Assembly: GCA_947646735.1 (NCBI GenBank)
Contig: CANTFK010000986.1
Coordinates: forward strand, 62,001-126,000
DNA: 64,000 bases
From: Peronospora farinosa
Lineage: Eukaryota; Oomycota; Peronosporomycetes; Peronosporales; Peronosporaceae
Direction: 5' to 3'
Part shown: positions 21,849-31,760 of the stretch, piece after piece
Numbering within the stretch: position 1 is the first letter of the stretch
Layout: each line of letters begins with the position of its first letter
Made by a program: the position numbers and the translations under genes
The notes under the pieces: model-generated
What the model saw: only the letters and a program-made list of their open reading frames with translations
Told to the model about the DNA's origin: nothing
Database searches by the model: none

Positions 21849-23040
21849 GCCTGTCAGAGGAATTTGGTGGCCCCATCTACATCGGTGATTGGCCAACTAC
21901 ATTCGCTCATGTGAAGAGTGTCAGCGCATTAAGCCTTAACCTTCTAGCAGAGCGCCACTGAAGCCACTGTCGATTCCAACGGATTGTTGGAAGTCGTTCA
22001 GTTTGGACTTCATGTCCGGCTTACCGCCTGACCATAAAGCAGGACGAGGCTCGTCGTCTTTGTAGACAGACTGAGCAAGATGGTGCATTTGGCACCATGT
22101 AGCACCAAGATCTCAGGAAAAGAGGCTGCCCTCTTGTTCCTGGATTCCGTGTATCGACTACACGGGATGCCCGAGTCCATATTATCGGACCGGTATCCGC
22201 ATTTTACATCGGGTTTTTGGCGACATAGCTGCTAGGTAGCAAGCTACACATGTCAATAGCCGATCATCTGCCGACCGATGGTCAAACGAAACGAGCCAAT
22301 CGAGTCGTGGCGGATGCATAGTGCACAATAGCGACTCTTAAGGAATGGAGTAAGCCATTGCCATTCGTGAAGTTCGCTATCAATAACAGTGTTCACGCCA
22401 GTACGAGTGAAACACCGTTTTACATTAACGGACTGTGTCATCCTCGAACGCCAGTCTCGTTTGTACGCAGCCCGAGTCTTAGTGGAGGGGTCCCTCACTT
22501 CGCTCGGTGCGAATGCCAAAGAGGGCCAAGGTTGCCCTAGTGACACTGCTAGTTTTTAGCAGTGGTCACGGCACCTATAGGTGTCACAGAGGAGGCACGG
22601 TAAGAAATGCCAGTGCTCCTTGACGATGAAACTATAGTGTATCAACAGCGTCGACCCATGAACGACCTCTTGGAGGCGTCATCGGCGAGCTGGATGCTAC
22701 AAGCGTTATCGAAGCTCAGCGCTTTGTGGATGAGCGATTAGCCATCACACGTAAAGTCCATGACGCGATGGCAAGCGCACAGGACAAGCAAAAACAATAT
22801 GCAGACCAGCATGGTCGCAAAAACAATGAACACTTTAGTGTGGGGGACAAAGTGCTATTAAGTACTGCTACCCTACCTAAACATGAAATTTCTGTACTAC
22901 CTGGTGGTACTACTAAGCTATTGCCCCGATTCATTGGGCCCTTTACAGTGGTTGAAAAAGTTGGAGACCTAAATTATAGGCTCACTCTCCCACCGTATAT
23001 GAAGACGCACCACGTATTTTACGTGGGTCGTCTGAAACGG
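21849..23040 (+). repeat. right arm of large inverted repeat
   Basis: Partner of 19590-20779; see that entry. Spacer between the arms (20780-21848) is unique RT and RNase H sequence of C2. Confidence 0.85.
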
Positions 23041-23238
23041 TATGTTGATCCAGAATTGATCACATATCCACATCGGTCTAACGAGAGCGATGGTGACGTC
23101 GACTCTGAGTCGAGCGTCGCGACCGATCAGGCGACGAGGAAGCCGATAGGCTCCCCGTATACGAACGAGGGCACGGTAGAGGACCTGGTAATCGAGGAGG
23201 ACTTCAATGCAAGTCTCTCATCGACAGCCGCTCTTTAA
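21849..23238 (+). pseudogene. pol: integrase fragment, C3
   Basis: Frames at 22358-22540 ([21 protein letters not shown]) and 22726-23238 (170 aa, DKVLLSTATLPKHEIS, GPFTVVEKVGDLNY, HHVFYVGRLKRYVDPE) match the integrase C-terminal half. DDE core between 21960 and 22340 is broken (an in-frame deletion and several stops). Frame ends TAA at 23236-23238. Confidence 0.75.
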
Positions 23239-23385
23239 TAATAAGACGAAGTCTTAGGCAGTCATACCCTTGACGGTCCCTCGCCCTCATAGCGCGTAGA
23301 TCCGAAGTCAGCCGCGAGACTTTACTTGAAAAGTCAGCTTCCTCACCTTTAGCGCAGTTCTCCGCCTGAGACATAACGACAGCAG

Positions 23386-24783
23386 TGTGGAGAAGTGCCA
23401 GGAGAATCGGGGCCTAGGGTACCAGAGCCCAAGGGTACCAGGGTACAGGGGCCCCAGGGTACAAGGGACAAGGCCTCGCAAAGTTCCAAGGTTCAACCAA
23501 GGGTCACCAGGGACAGGGTTTCCAGTCACCAGGGACAGGGGACCAATCACCGGGGACAGGGATACCAGTTACCGGGGATATGGGTATCGAACATTCAGGG
23601 TCCTGAAGTCATCAAAGGTACAAGGTTACTCCACCGTGCACACACCAGGATCCGAATAGGCCAGTGCCCCGAGGTGGTCCAGGGTCGTAAGGTCAAAGAA
23701 GGTACAAGGTATTTCTACGTGCAGAGCCGGTACAGGATCCAAGGTCCAAGGGCTTACGATACAAAAGACCAGGGTGCCAGGGTAAAAGACCCAGGCCTTG
23801 CAAGGTCCCAAGGTTCAACCGAGGGTCACCAGGAACAAGGGTACCAGTCACCAGGGACAAGGGTACCGGTTATTGGGGGCAAGGTTTCTAGTAACCGGGG
23901 ACAGAGGTACCGGTCACACGGGGTACAAGGGTCCGATGCCCAAGGGTGCAGAATCGGTACACGAAATATCGAAGATTACAGAAAGTACAGGTACCAAGGA
24001 GCCAATTCTTTCTCCAAGAGTCGACACGTGGCACTATCCAGATCAAAGGGTAGAGTTAGGCAAGAAAAGCATACAAGGTATAAGGTAAATAAACACACTC
24101 GAATCTGCATTACACGTGGCAGCTCTAAGCGCCCCATTCCAAGCTCTTCTCCGTCACCTCACCTATTTCGGGCGGGATACCCTTTGGCCCACCGACGTCA
24201 GGTGAGGTTACGGCTCAAGCAACGCAAGTCGAACCTCAGGATAGTTGGCCTGAGGTGCCAAATAAGTGTCAATACTCCAGTGCGAACTTGTTTCGATCTA
24301 CCCACCTGTTCCGGGGAAGGGATTTATTTTGCCCCCTCCCCGTTGAAGGAAGTCGTGTGTTAAGATTCAAGCTCGAACGAACCCCAGGAAGTATTTTGGC
24401 CTGTGGGTTCGTACCCATTCTACGACCCGCTATAGGAAGCGGTTTCCCTACGAAGAACAAGAAAAGGGGTCGAAAGACCAAGAAACCATTAGCCACCGAA
24501 GGGGTACGTAGTACCAGGTGCATTGCTCTCGACCCAGTCGATCGAGCCTAAGAAACCCCGGGTCCAAGTGATGCATATCCACTCGGGGACTCCCAAGTCC
24601 CTCCATACAAGACCAAGTCTTCTGCGTCTAACGAGTAGCAAAACCAGCCAAGCCGACGAGTACACAAGGTGAGACCCAAGGTTGACGCGACACGGTATCG
24701 ACGCACCCTCTCCGTAAGTCGGCAGTCCGGCGCTGTGTGTCTATGTGGTTCTCTCACGTCTTTTGAGAATTTACTTCAACACA
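23386..24783 (+). repeat. solo LTR, E-type (E3)
   Basis: Starts TGTGGAGAAG and ends TTCAACACA, flanked by the four-base duplication GCAG (23382-23385 and 24784-24787). Its right half resembles the element E LTRs (TATTTTGGCCTGTGGG, CATATCCACTCG, GACGAGTACACAAGGTGAG). The left half, 23390-24060, is a degenerate minisatellite of GGGTACCAGGG and GGGACAAGGG-type units that leaves a 322-residue spurious open frame. It splits the C3 fragment, whose sequence resumes at GATAAGCAGCCGCGAG. Confidence 0.8.
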
Positions 24784-24952
24784 GCAGGATAAGCAGCCGC
24801 GAGTAGGTGGGCGTAATAGCCACTTCTGTCGGTAGCCACCTGTTTTATTAAATTTAGGATGGAACTAGCGCTTCCTAGTTGATAGGCTGTGATATTACCG
24901 CCATGGAAAGCAAAGGCTATAAATACTTTTTCAATGGAAAGGATACTCGACG
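24784..24952. other. end of C3 plus short unassigned flank
   Basis: 24784-24843 matches the family C chromodomain linker (GGTGGGCGTAATAGCCAC). 24844-24952 holds nothing I can assign. Confidence 0.5.
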
Positions 24953-25269
24953 TGTAACGGGATCAAGGCCCGTTACCGTCTTACACTATAGGGAGTTAAG
25001 GAGGTGCTCTTAATCAACTCGTAAACATAACTCTGTGTATATTTTAGCTTTGATTTACTTGGCAAGAGTGCAAATATGTTCCCTAGCTAATGGGAACCAC
25101 TCATTATTAAAAATTATAATGTAATTGGCAATTGTGGGTTCTGGCACCCCAATTATAAACCAATAATAAAATGGCGCGCAGTATCCGCTAATCGGATACT
25201 GCCCTATGCCTACTTATGTAATTATGTATTATTCCTATAACAACTTATGTGATAGGTTGACCCATTACA
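24953..25269 (-). repeat. 3' LTR, family F
   Basis: 317 bp, TGTAACGGGATCAAGG...GACCCATTACA, followed by TCCCCCTCTTTA (polypurine tract on the minus strand, 25270-25281). It resembles the solo LTR at 42296-42620 (shared CCAATAATAAA and terminal CCCATTACA). Confidence 0.8.
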
Positions 25270-26149
25270 TCCCCCTCTTTAAGTTGTGCTTACTACGACC
25301 TAAGCACATCATAAAAAGATAATTTTGCTACTGAATCAGCAACGCATTCTCGAAATTGCTCTGTGACACACAATTGAAAAATTATGACCCTGACCACGCG
25401 GCGCAAGGATTTACCTGACGAAAACGAACGTACGATCAACAGACACCAGACACTGCGAGTCACCGACGAGTTTTAAAAACCGAGGCCGCATTTCAGTTCT
25501 ATGGGCATAAATCATTCGGAAATGTCCATAGTTATAACGAAGCTCTTCATTATTTGCTATCTTGTAGTTGATGCAGTGGTTTACCACTGGTTTCTTGATC
25601 GCGATGCCGCTAATTCGATCCCCAAATGCGCCAAATTTGATTCGCTATGGCATTTCACATAGTCGCAAATACCATCTATCGTCTTCCGAGCCTCATAAAA
25701 GGTTTTTTAAAGTCGTCGGAAGGTCGTCGTGACTTCGTTGCTTGCGAGAATCACGGCTAGTGAGATCGGGGTTGGAATAGGCAGGATCGATCAAGATCAC
25801 CGTATTTGTCAGAACTCATAACACTCTACCTCGTCTGGAAAATCCTAAGTCAGCATAACCGATGGTTCTCATGTATCGTCCGTTGGCGAATATCCCAACC
25901 AGCGAACATTGTAATATTTCTCGACATGTTTCTACGAAGTAGCCGAGTTGATACTTGACGTATAAAAACTATGATCTTCATGATCGACAATACGGTCGAA
26001 AATACAGCGTCGTGTACCGACCCATAAACCAAAGGAGGATTATTAACACGACGAAAGATATCTGGCGATGAGCGCAAATTGGCACAATCGGGCGCCTGTA
26101 CAGTCGAATGACGAGCTACGCCTACTTCGAACTTAAGGGGAGGAGTCGA

Positions 26150-26440
26150 AAACGCCCTACTTGATGCTCGCGAGATGGCTGAGAGTGATCAAGATCGTGT
26201 GGTGGCTTCGACTGAGGTTGCTGAGTGAATTCGTCGAGAGCTGCAGGTACTTGTTGAGCGCCTACGTCAACTTGAGACGACAGCGTTCGGAGGACCTCTG
26301 CAGAGCGAGTCGCCATTCGTTCGGACAGGAGTTGGCCCCAGTCGTCGCAACGTCGTCGTCAAGGGGTGTCGGATTTCAAGCCGGCACAGAAAAGCGGGGA
26401 AAGATTTGAAGGGAGATCTGTCAGTTGGTAGGCCTTGAAG
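26150..26440 (+). pseudogene. relic of antisense coiled-coil frame, element F
   Basis: Opposite to pol and at the same place as in families A, B and C. One plus frame reads ALLDAREMAESDQDRV, a TGA, then IRRELQVLVERLRQLETTAF, a heptad-like coiled coil, ending near 26440. The upstream part is too decayed to follow. This is weak alone and rests on the shared position. Confidence 0.35.
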
Positions 26441-26511
26441 CGCCCGACATAGAACTTCGGGTGCAAGCGCATTGATGTATGTATATCTATCGTGTAAGAG
26501 TCACCATGCAC

Positions 26512-27731
26512 TTAACCAACCCGAAATGCGCCAATATATCTCGGTGCTAGCTTATTAGCACCCAAATGCGTCACTGAGGTGTTTGGTAATCCACTTGTTG
26601 ATAACAATACTCTGTCACCTTCTTGAAATATCAACATATATATTCGACCTCTTCTGTCTGCATTCTCCTTTTGCTTGTCGACTGCCTCTTGTAATGCATC
26701 ACGCACAAAACGCGTGATTCCTTGTCGTAATAGTAAATATTCGGTTACTGCAGCCGAACTTACAGGCGACGTATGTTCTTTTGGAGCAAAATTGGCAACA
26801 GAAGACGCGATGGAAAGCATCGCGTCAGGAGTCGATATGCCGTTGGCTACGAAATTACCAGCAGGATTTGCATCGGCAGCAACCTTATGCGCATCGTAAT
26901 CACTAAGCAATAGTTTCGGCGCAATTCCATCCGTAGATACTCCCCCAACAAGCTTGGATACAGGGTGTTCTGAAGCTGAGAGAGCAAGCAGCGCCGGAAC
27001 GCGAGGATGCCTAGCGTTGTTAACAAAAAAGGGCGTCAACCCGGTTGACGCGTGGACAGCATTGTTGATTGCAAACTCTGCAAGTAGGAGAAATGAACTC
27101 CATGATGAGAATGATGTTGCATAACTGCGCAAGACATCTTCGAGCACTCTGTTCACACGCTCCGTTTGCCCCCGTTTCTGGATGGGCCGCCGTAGACATA
27201 GGCAACCGCGTGCCTAATAGCTGGAATAATTCGGCCCAGAAGGCCGAAGTGAAACGCGGGTCACGGTCCGAAACAATAGATTCTGGCAAGCCGTGATTCC
27301 TAAAGATAAGATCAATGAAGATCTTCGCTGTCGTCTCCGCCGTAATGTTGGCGGACCGGAGCAAAATGCACCATTTTGCTGAACCAATTCACTAGAACCA
27401 ATACGCCCGTGCATTTCTGTTCATCCGGTGGAAGGCCAAAGATAAAATCCATGCTGACCGAGCGCCAGGCTTCCGTAGCAATCGGAAGCGGACGCAATGG
27501 GGCTTGTGAAGATGGCGCGGGCTTCACACGCTGAAAGGTTTTACAGGAGCGCACCCATTTCTGGATGTATTTATACATTCGCGGCCAGAAAAATACGCGA
27601 GAAATAGATGCAAACGTCTTCTCGCGACCCAGGTGTCCGCCAGCTGGGCTGTCGTGGAATTTATGAACCAACCTGCTCAAAGGGTCGTCATCAGCAGGGA
27701 TGACGGCACGCGGTGAAACAAAGACGTCCAT
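26512..27731 (-). pseudogene. pol: integrase, family F
   Basis: 27731-27312: zinc domain ([27 protein letters not shown]; the last Cys pair has F for C) and SMDFIFGLPPDEQ. 27364-27020: [16 protein letters not shown] and MSTAAHPETG, then a frameshift. 27156-26512: MNRVLEDVLRSYATSF, FAINNAVHASTGLTPF, tether region ending GAFRVG. The zinc domain is damaged and the core frameshifted. No chromodomain is readable after 26512. Confidence 0.8.
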
Positions 27732-28455
27732 CGTGTCCGTCAGCTACGGACCGTCAAGCGCGTAACGCTTGAATGAGGTCGCGTGTTGGTTTCGTCAACT
27801 TTGCGAGTGAAATTTCGCTCGGGTCCCTGAGATAGCTGATGATTTTTGCAAACAAGGAATCATTTGCGTAGGATTAAGCGTTCTGAGTTCGGATCGACAG
27901 CACGGGATCGAAATCATCGCATTGAGCCCAGCTCAACACAACACGCACAGATATCAACGTCATCATCAACTTTGTCTGTTTGATGACCTCGATCGCGACG
28001 AGGATCGTAATTAGGACGAGGATAAAGCACTTCAGCGAAAAATATTATTCTTGCCAGGCTTGTAATGCACCACAAAATTATACTCGGCGAATATGTCAAC
28101 CATCGTGCCCTACGCTAAGACAAGTAAAGTCTCTTGATGGCGGTACGCAATGATACGTGATCTGTGTATATAGAAAACTTTTCACACCAAGAATATATAT
28201 ACTTAAACTTGATTAGCACGTAACACGTTGCCTATAGTTCTTTATCGTACACCGGATAATTTTTTCACATCAGGTTCCATCTGTCGTGATGGAAAAATTA
28301 CGACGCGCTCTCGACCCTCGTCATCAAATGTCATGATGACACATCCTATAGCAAATATTGCTCGCGTCGGTAACGGCGAGGAATGACTTAGCGTAATCAG
28401 GTAGCATCAGCACAGGTGCTCGGACAAGCTCTTCTTCACGTAGTCGAAGGCAGAA
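27732..28455 (-). pseudogene. pol: RNase H, family F
   Basis: Reading the minus strand from 28455: LMLPDYAKSFLAVTDASN, DEGRERVV, FAEYNFVVHYKPGKNN and YPRPNYDPRRD, a gypsy RNase H followed by the connection to integrase (LFAKIISYLRDPSE). The block with YTDH is missing or mutated; several stops. Confidence 0.65.
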
Positions 28456-29073
28456 TAATGCTCTGCCTTTTACAACCATTTTTCCCATCTACAACTATTG
28501 TGGCTGAGCAGGGAATCCCAAAAGGGCATCGTGACGACGAGAGTGAGCTCGCCAACGAGTGTTACGTGGTCGGACAGGAGTCCCCACGCGAGAGCATGAT
28601 GGTCGAATTAGAATTCCCATCATCACCCACTGTGATCGATTCGAGGCTCCCACATGGGCATACTGTGGGTCAGCAGGGGCTCCCACACGGGTTTACGGCG
28701 GCCCAGCAGGATATTCCACATCAAGTGTCGGCTAATCCCGTCCAGTGTTTTCGGCATTATGGATGAGGACATCCAGTGCCTAGAGAGGGGGGGGGGGGTG
28801 GTTTATCACCTGACTGCGGTTCGCCAGCTTTGAGTAGTAACTCAAAGCACGATGGGGACGACAGCATCGAGAAGTTAGCGTTAAAATGTGTTCACGCTAT
28901 CGTGTACGTGGAAGGGAATTAAAAAGACACGAATACATTTAAGTCGCGAGTCCACGTCGCGACGCGTCTACACTTACAAGACTTCCAGGTCTCTCTTGGA
29001 GGCATTTCCTACGTGACCCTTAAGGGAGGCACTTTGTGTCTTATCACCAACGAGGTGATACCGTGACGAACAT
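28456..29073 (+). other. protease-RT linker of plus-strand pol fragment D
   Basis: Plus frame 28416-28766 encodes degenerate repeats of about ten residues (VGQQGLPHG, ITAAQQDIPH-like), probably the low-complexity linker before RT. A run of 12 G lies at 28787-28798. 28800-29073 is further linker with weak similarity to other pre-RT segments. Confidence 0.4.
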
Positions 29074-30845
29074 ATGACACGTCCTCAAAATGCTAAGCCA
29101 TACTCAGCGCGTGAAGAAGGTTTGCGTCAGAATCATGAGGATTCTGGTAACCCTGTCTACGACATTGCTCTTGAGTATGCAGACGTGTTCCTGGGCAAGA
29201 TTACGGCTGAACTTCCTGCGGACCGCGGTGTTCGGCACGAGATTGATCTCGTGCCAGGGTCGAAGTATTGTGTGACACGGCAGTGGCCGTTGCCTCGAGA
29301 TCAAGTCGAAGCTATTGACGCATTCTTTGAAGGTCGCCGCAAAGCGGGTCATGTGCGGGAGAGTATCTCACCACATTCGAGTCCAACCTTCTGCGTGAAG
29401 AAGGCTACGGGAGGCTGGCGGATAGTGCATGCGTTTAATAAGTTGAATGATGCCACTATTCCTGCGCAAACGCCAATTCCCAGGAAGGACATGGTGCTGA
29501 ATTCCATGTCAGGTAGTGTCATCTTCAGTGCCATCGACTTGACCGATGGCTTTTACCAGATTTTAATGCGCCCGAGCGATATCCCACTCACCGCGGTGAG
29601 CACCCCGAGTGGCATGTTATGGGAGTGGCTGGTAATGCCACAAGGGTTGAAGAACGCTCCGGCCACTTTCAATCGCATGGTGTCTCAAGTGTTGAGACCT
29701 CTTCGGAACTTTGCCCCAAGTTATTTTGACGACATCTTCGTCCATAGTCGCGCCGAGGGCAACCTCAACGATGTCCAAGTTCACCTTCAACACCTGAAGC
29801 AAGTGTTTTAAGTTATGCGGGACAACAAGTTGTACGCGAATCTCAAGAAGTGTGTCTTTTGTGCACCGGAGATTCCGGTGTTAGGTTGCTATGTGAGTAA
29901 ATCGGGAGTTCGAGCTGATCCAGAGAAGGTGTCGTCCATCTGTTCTTGGCCCACACCCAAGAACCTATCGGAGTTGCGTCAGTGGCTTGGCTTGGCTAAT
30001 TACTTGTACAACTATACAAAGGATTATGCTGGTTCTAACAGCTTTTGTCGTCCCTTTTAAAGAAATACGCCGCGTGGTCGTGGCAACCCGAGCACCAAAC
30101 AGCTTTTGAAGCAGTGAAGAATAGACTGACGTCAGCGCCAGTCCTGGTCCTCCAGACGATTCCAAGCCGTTCCACGTGGTATGCGATACCAGTGATTTTG
30201 CAATTGCTTTTGAACTCATGCACATCGATCATCATCATCCTCGTCATCAGTTGCCTGAAGACTCAGCGCAGTCCGAGGATCGTAGTCGGGGCGTCGTGAC
30301 AGAGCGTCGGCAAAAATATGAGTCTTTCCTGGCTTGTAATGTACAACGAGGTTGCACTCAGAGAAGAATGAGAGCCATCGGGTCATTCATCGGGGCAGGT
30401 GTGAGATCTCATCACTGTGCACAGCGATGCATGATCAGTATACAAAAGCAAATGTACGCTCAACAAGCAGATGCACGCGAAACTTGGTGAGTGCGTAGCG
30501 CATCGCTAACAACTCCTTGTCGTTAACCAAATAGTTTTTTCTCAGCTGGCTTCATCTGTCGCGAATGATAGCTCACGACTCGTTCTCGGCCCTCATTATC
30601 CAAGTGCGATGTGCGATGAGTGCATCGCAAAACCTAACTCGGGGTACATTCGAGCTGTGTTTATTTAATGAGATCGTCAAAGCGTACAAGAACGATTCAG
30701 ATTATGCAGACATTATCGATTATCTCCGTGTTCCAAGCGATGTTTCACCGGGAGCTTTATCACGAATCAAGCGCGATCATATTCATTAAAACAGGTAAGA
30801 CAAACTTTTTATCATCAATTGTGTGTTAAAATCTTACTACACGAT
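29074..30845 (+). pseudogene. pol: pol fragment D: reverse transcriptase and RNase H
   Basis: 29074-29811 (245 aa) is an intact RT N-terminal half: [53 protein letters not shown] and catalytic YFDD at 29722-29733. A stop at 29809-29811 replaces a codon before MRDNKLYANLKKCVF (29815-30060), the thumb. RNase H starts near 30045 and stops being readable at about 30222, because the next ~420 bp are inverted; plus-strand coding resumes with EIVKAYKNDSDYADIIDYLR near 30670-30730. It ends near 30845 at family A2 sequence. No LTR found. Confidence 0.85.
30222..30640 (-). other. pol: segment of pol D inverted in place
   Basis: The minus strand of this piece encodes exactly the part of RNase H missing from the flanking plus-strand frames: DNEGRERVVSYHSRQMKPAE, NDKELLAMRYALTKFRVHLL, YTDHASL and [16 protein letters not shown]. 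Short inverted matches (ATGCACATCG on the left and a GATGCACTCATCGC-type sequence on the minus strand at right) sit at the junctions. Confidence 0.75.
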
Positions 30846-31756
30846 TCTTTCCTGTTACGGATCCGCCAATTGCAATGCGCACCTTCATCCTCGTTGGTGG
30901 GGTCTCGCTTCTATCATATTTGAGCCTTCAATCATCTAGCGATTGGAGTCGAACAAAGCTGTTCGACGCTCCACAATCAACTAGGGCGCGAAGTGACATG
31001 TTCTTGTCACTTCGATCTTCAATGTGATGAGGGATACCTCATCACTGGGAGCGGCAACACACAGCGACTGTATGTTAGAAGAAACCTTATCAACAGTCCC
31101 GAGAACTTTCTTGACGTTGCTGGATCAGTAGGGCGATCCGCCCCTACTGACCCCGACCGTTTTTTGATGTTCCACCACGTTGTTGCGATTTTGTAGCAAC
31201 GCGGGACCCACGTCTCTGGCCCTTCTTGGCAGACGGTCGATCGTCACTCCCAGTGTTACGGGACACTGGGCGTGGGACACTACACTCATAAGCATAGTGA
31301 CCCATCTTTGACAGCGATTGCACTTTTGCTTGTATCCTGGAGAGCAAGGTGATTCTCTCTCTACATAGGAGAGGTTCAATGGTTTTGGACCTCCTCCCTC
31401 CTGTCGTCTCGGTGGAAGATAGGATCCCGAGTTAACGTGAGCCTGTTGCAGGCTAAAGTCCTCCTGTTCTTCGGCAGAGATCGCTTGGTCCAGCGATTCT
31501 AGTTCCAAGCGGAACAGGTGGGTCTTGACAGGACCATTTGTCAGACACTTGATGAACACAGTAACCTGCGCGTGTTCATCTATTGGGTTAAGCACAATAC
31601 AACTAACGAGATATTGTACGTGTTGAAAATAAGTTTGTATACCACGCTTACCTTGTTTCAAACTTAGGAGCTCAGCCCGAGCCCTGAATTCGGCGCGAGG
31701 CGGTTCAAACGTATGCTTGAGCCGCGCTTTGAAAACTTCATACGTTAAGTCTAACG
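30846..31756 (-). pseudogene. gag: gag C-terminus and protease of family A2
   Basis: Matches family A 13860-14760. Frame 31661-31125 contains FIKCLTNGPVKTHLFRLELE and a damaged knuckle (CNRCQ then frameshift, where A has CNRCQELGHYAYEC). The protease part at 30900-31120 keeps the AALVD-type region only in fragments. At about 31756 the match stops at the element E LTR and resumes at 43419. Confidence 0.8.
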
Positions 31757-31760
31757 TAAG

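Larger units (their letters stand above)
21849..23385 (+). mobile_element. family C integrase fragment C3 (plus strand)
   Basis: A plus-strand piece of pol beginning in the integrase zinc domain and running through the tether to the linker before the chromodomain; it continues after the solo LTR at 24784-24843 (start of the chromodomain linker). It lies head to head with C2. No own LTR was found. Confidence 0.8.
24953..28455 (-). mobile_element. Ty3/gypsy family F element, 5' truncated
   Basis: 3' LTR and polypurine tract at left, then minus-strand integrase and RNase H going right. It ends in RNase H near 28455, where a plus-strand pol fragment begins. Heavily frameshifted. 25282-26150 shows only short broken frames. 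The left flank is CGACG; the other end is missing, so no duplication can be checked. Confidence 0.75.

Noticed and set aside
23395..24363. 322-residue plus-strand open frame
   Set aside because: It follows the minisatellite in a solo LTR; repetitive composition keeps it open. No domain and no start context.
28787..28798. run of 12 G as a polypurine tract
   Set aside because: No LTR starts next to it, and the surrounding frame is the pol linker.
30222..30640. separate minus-strand F-type insertion
   Set aside because: Its coding content is exactly the part missing from the surrounding plus-strand pol, which fits an in-place inversion better; not fully excluded.
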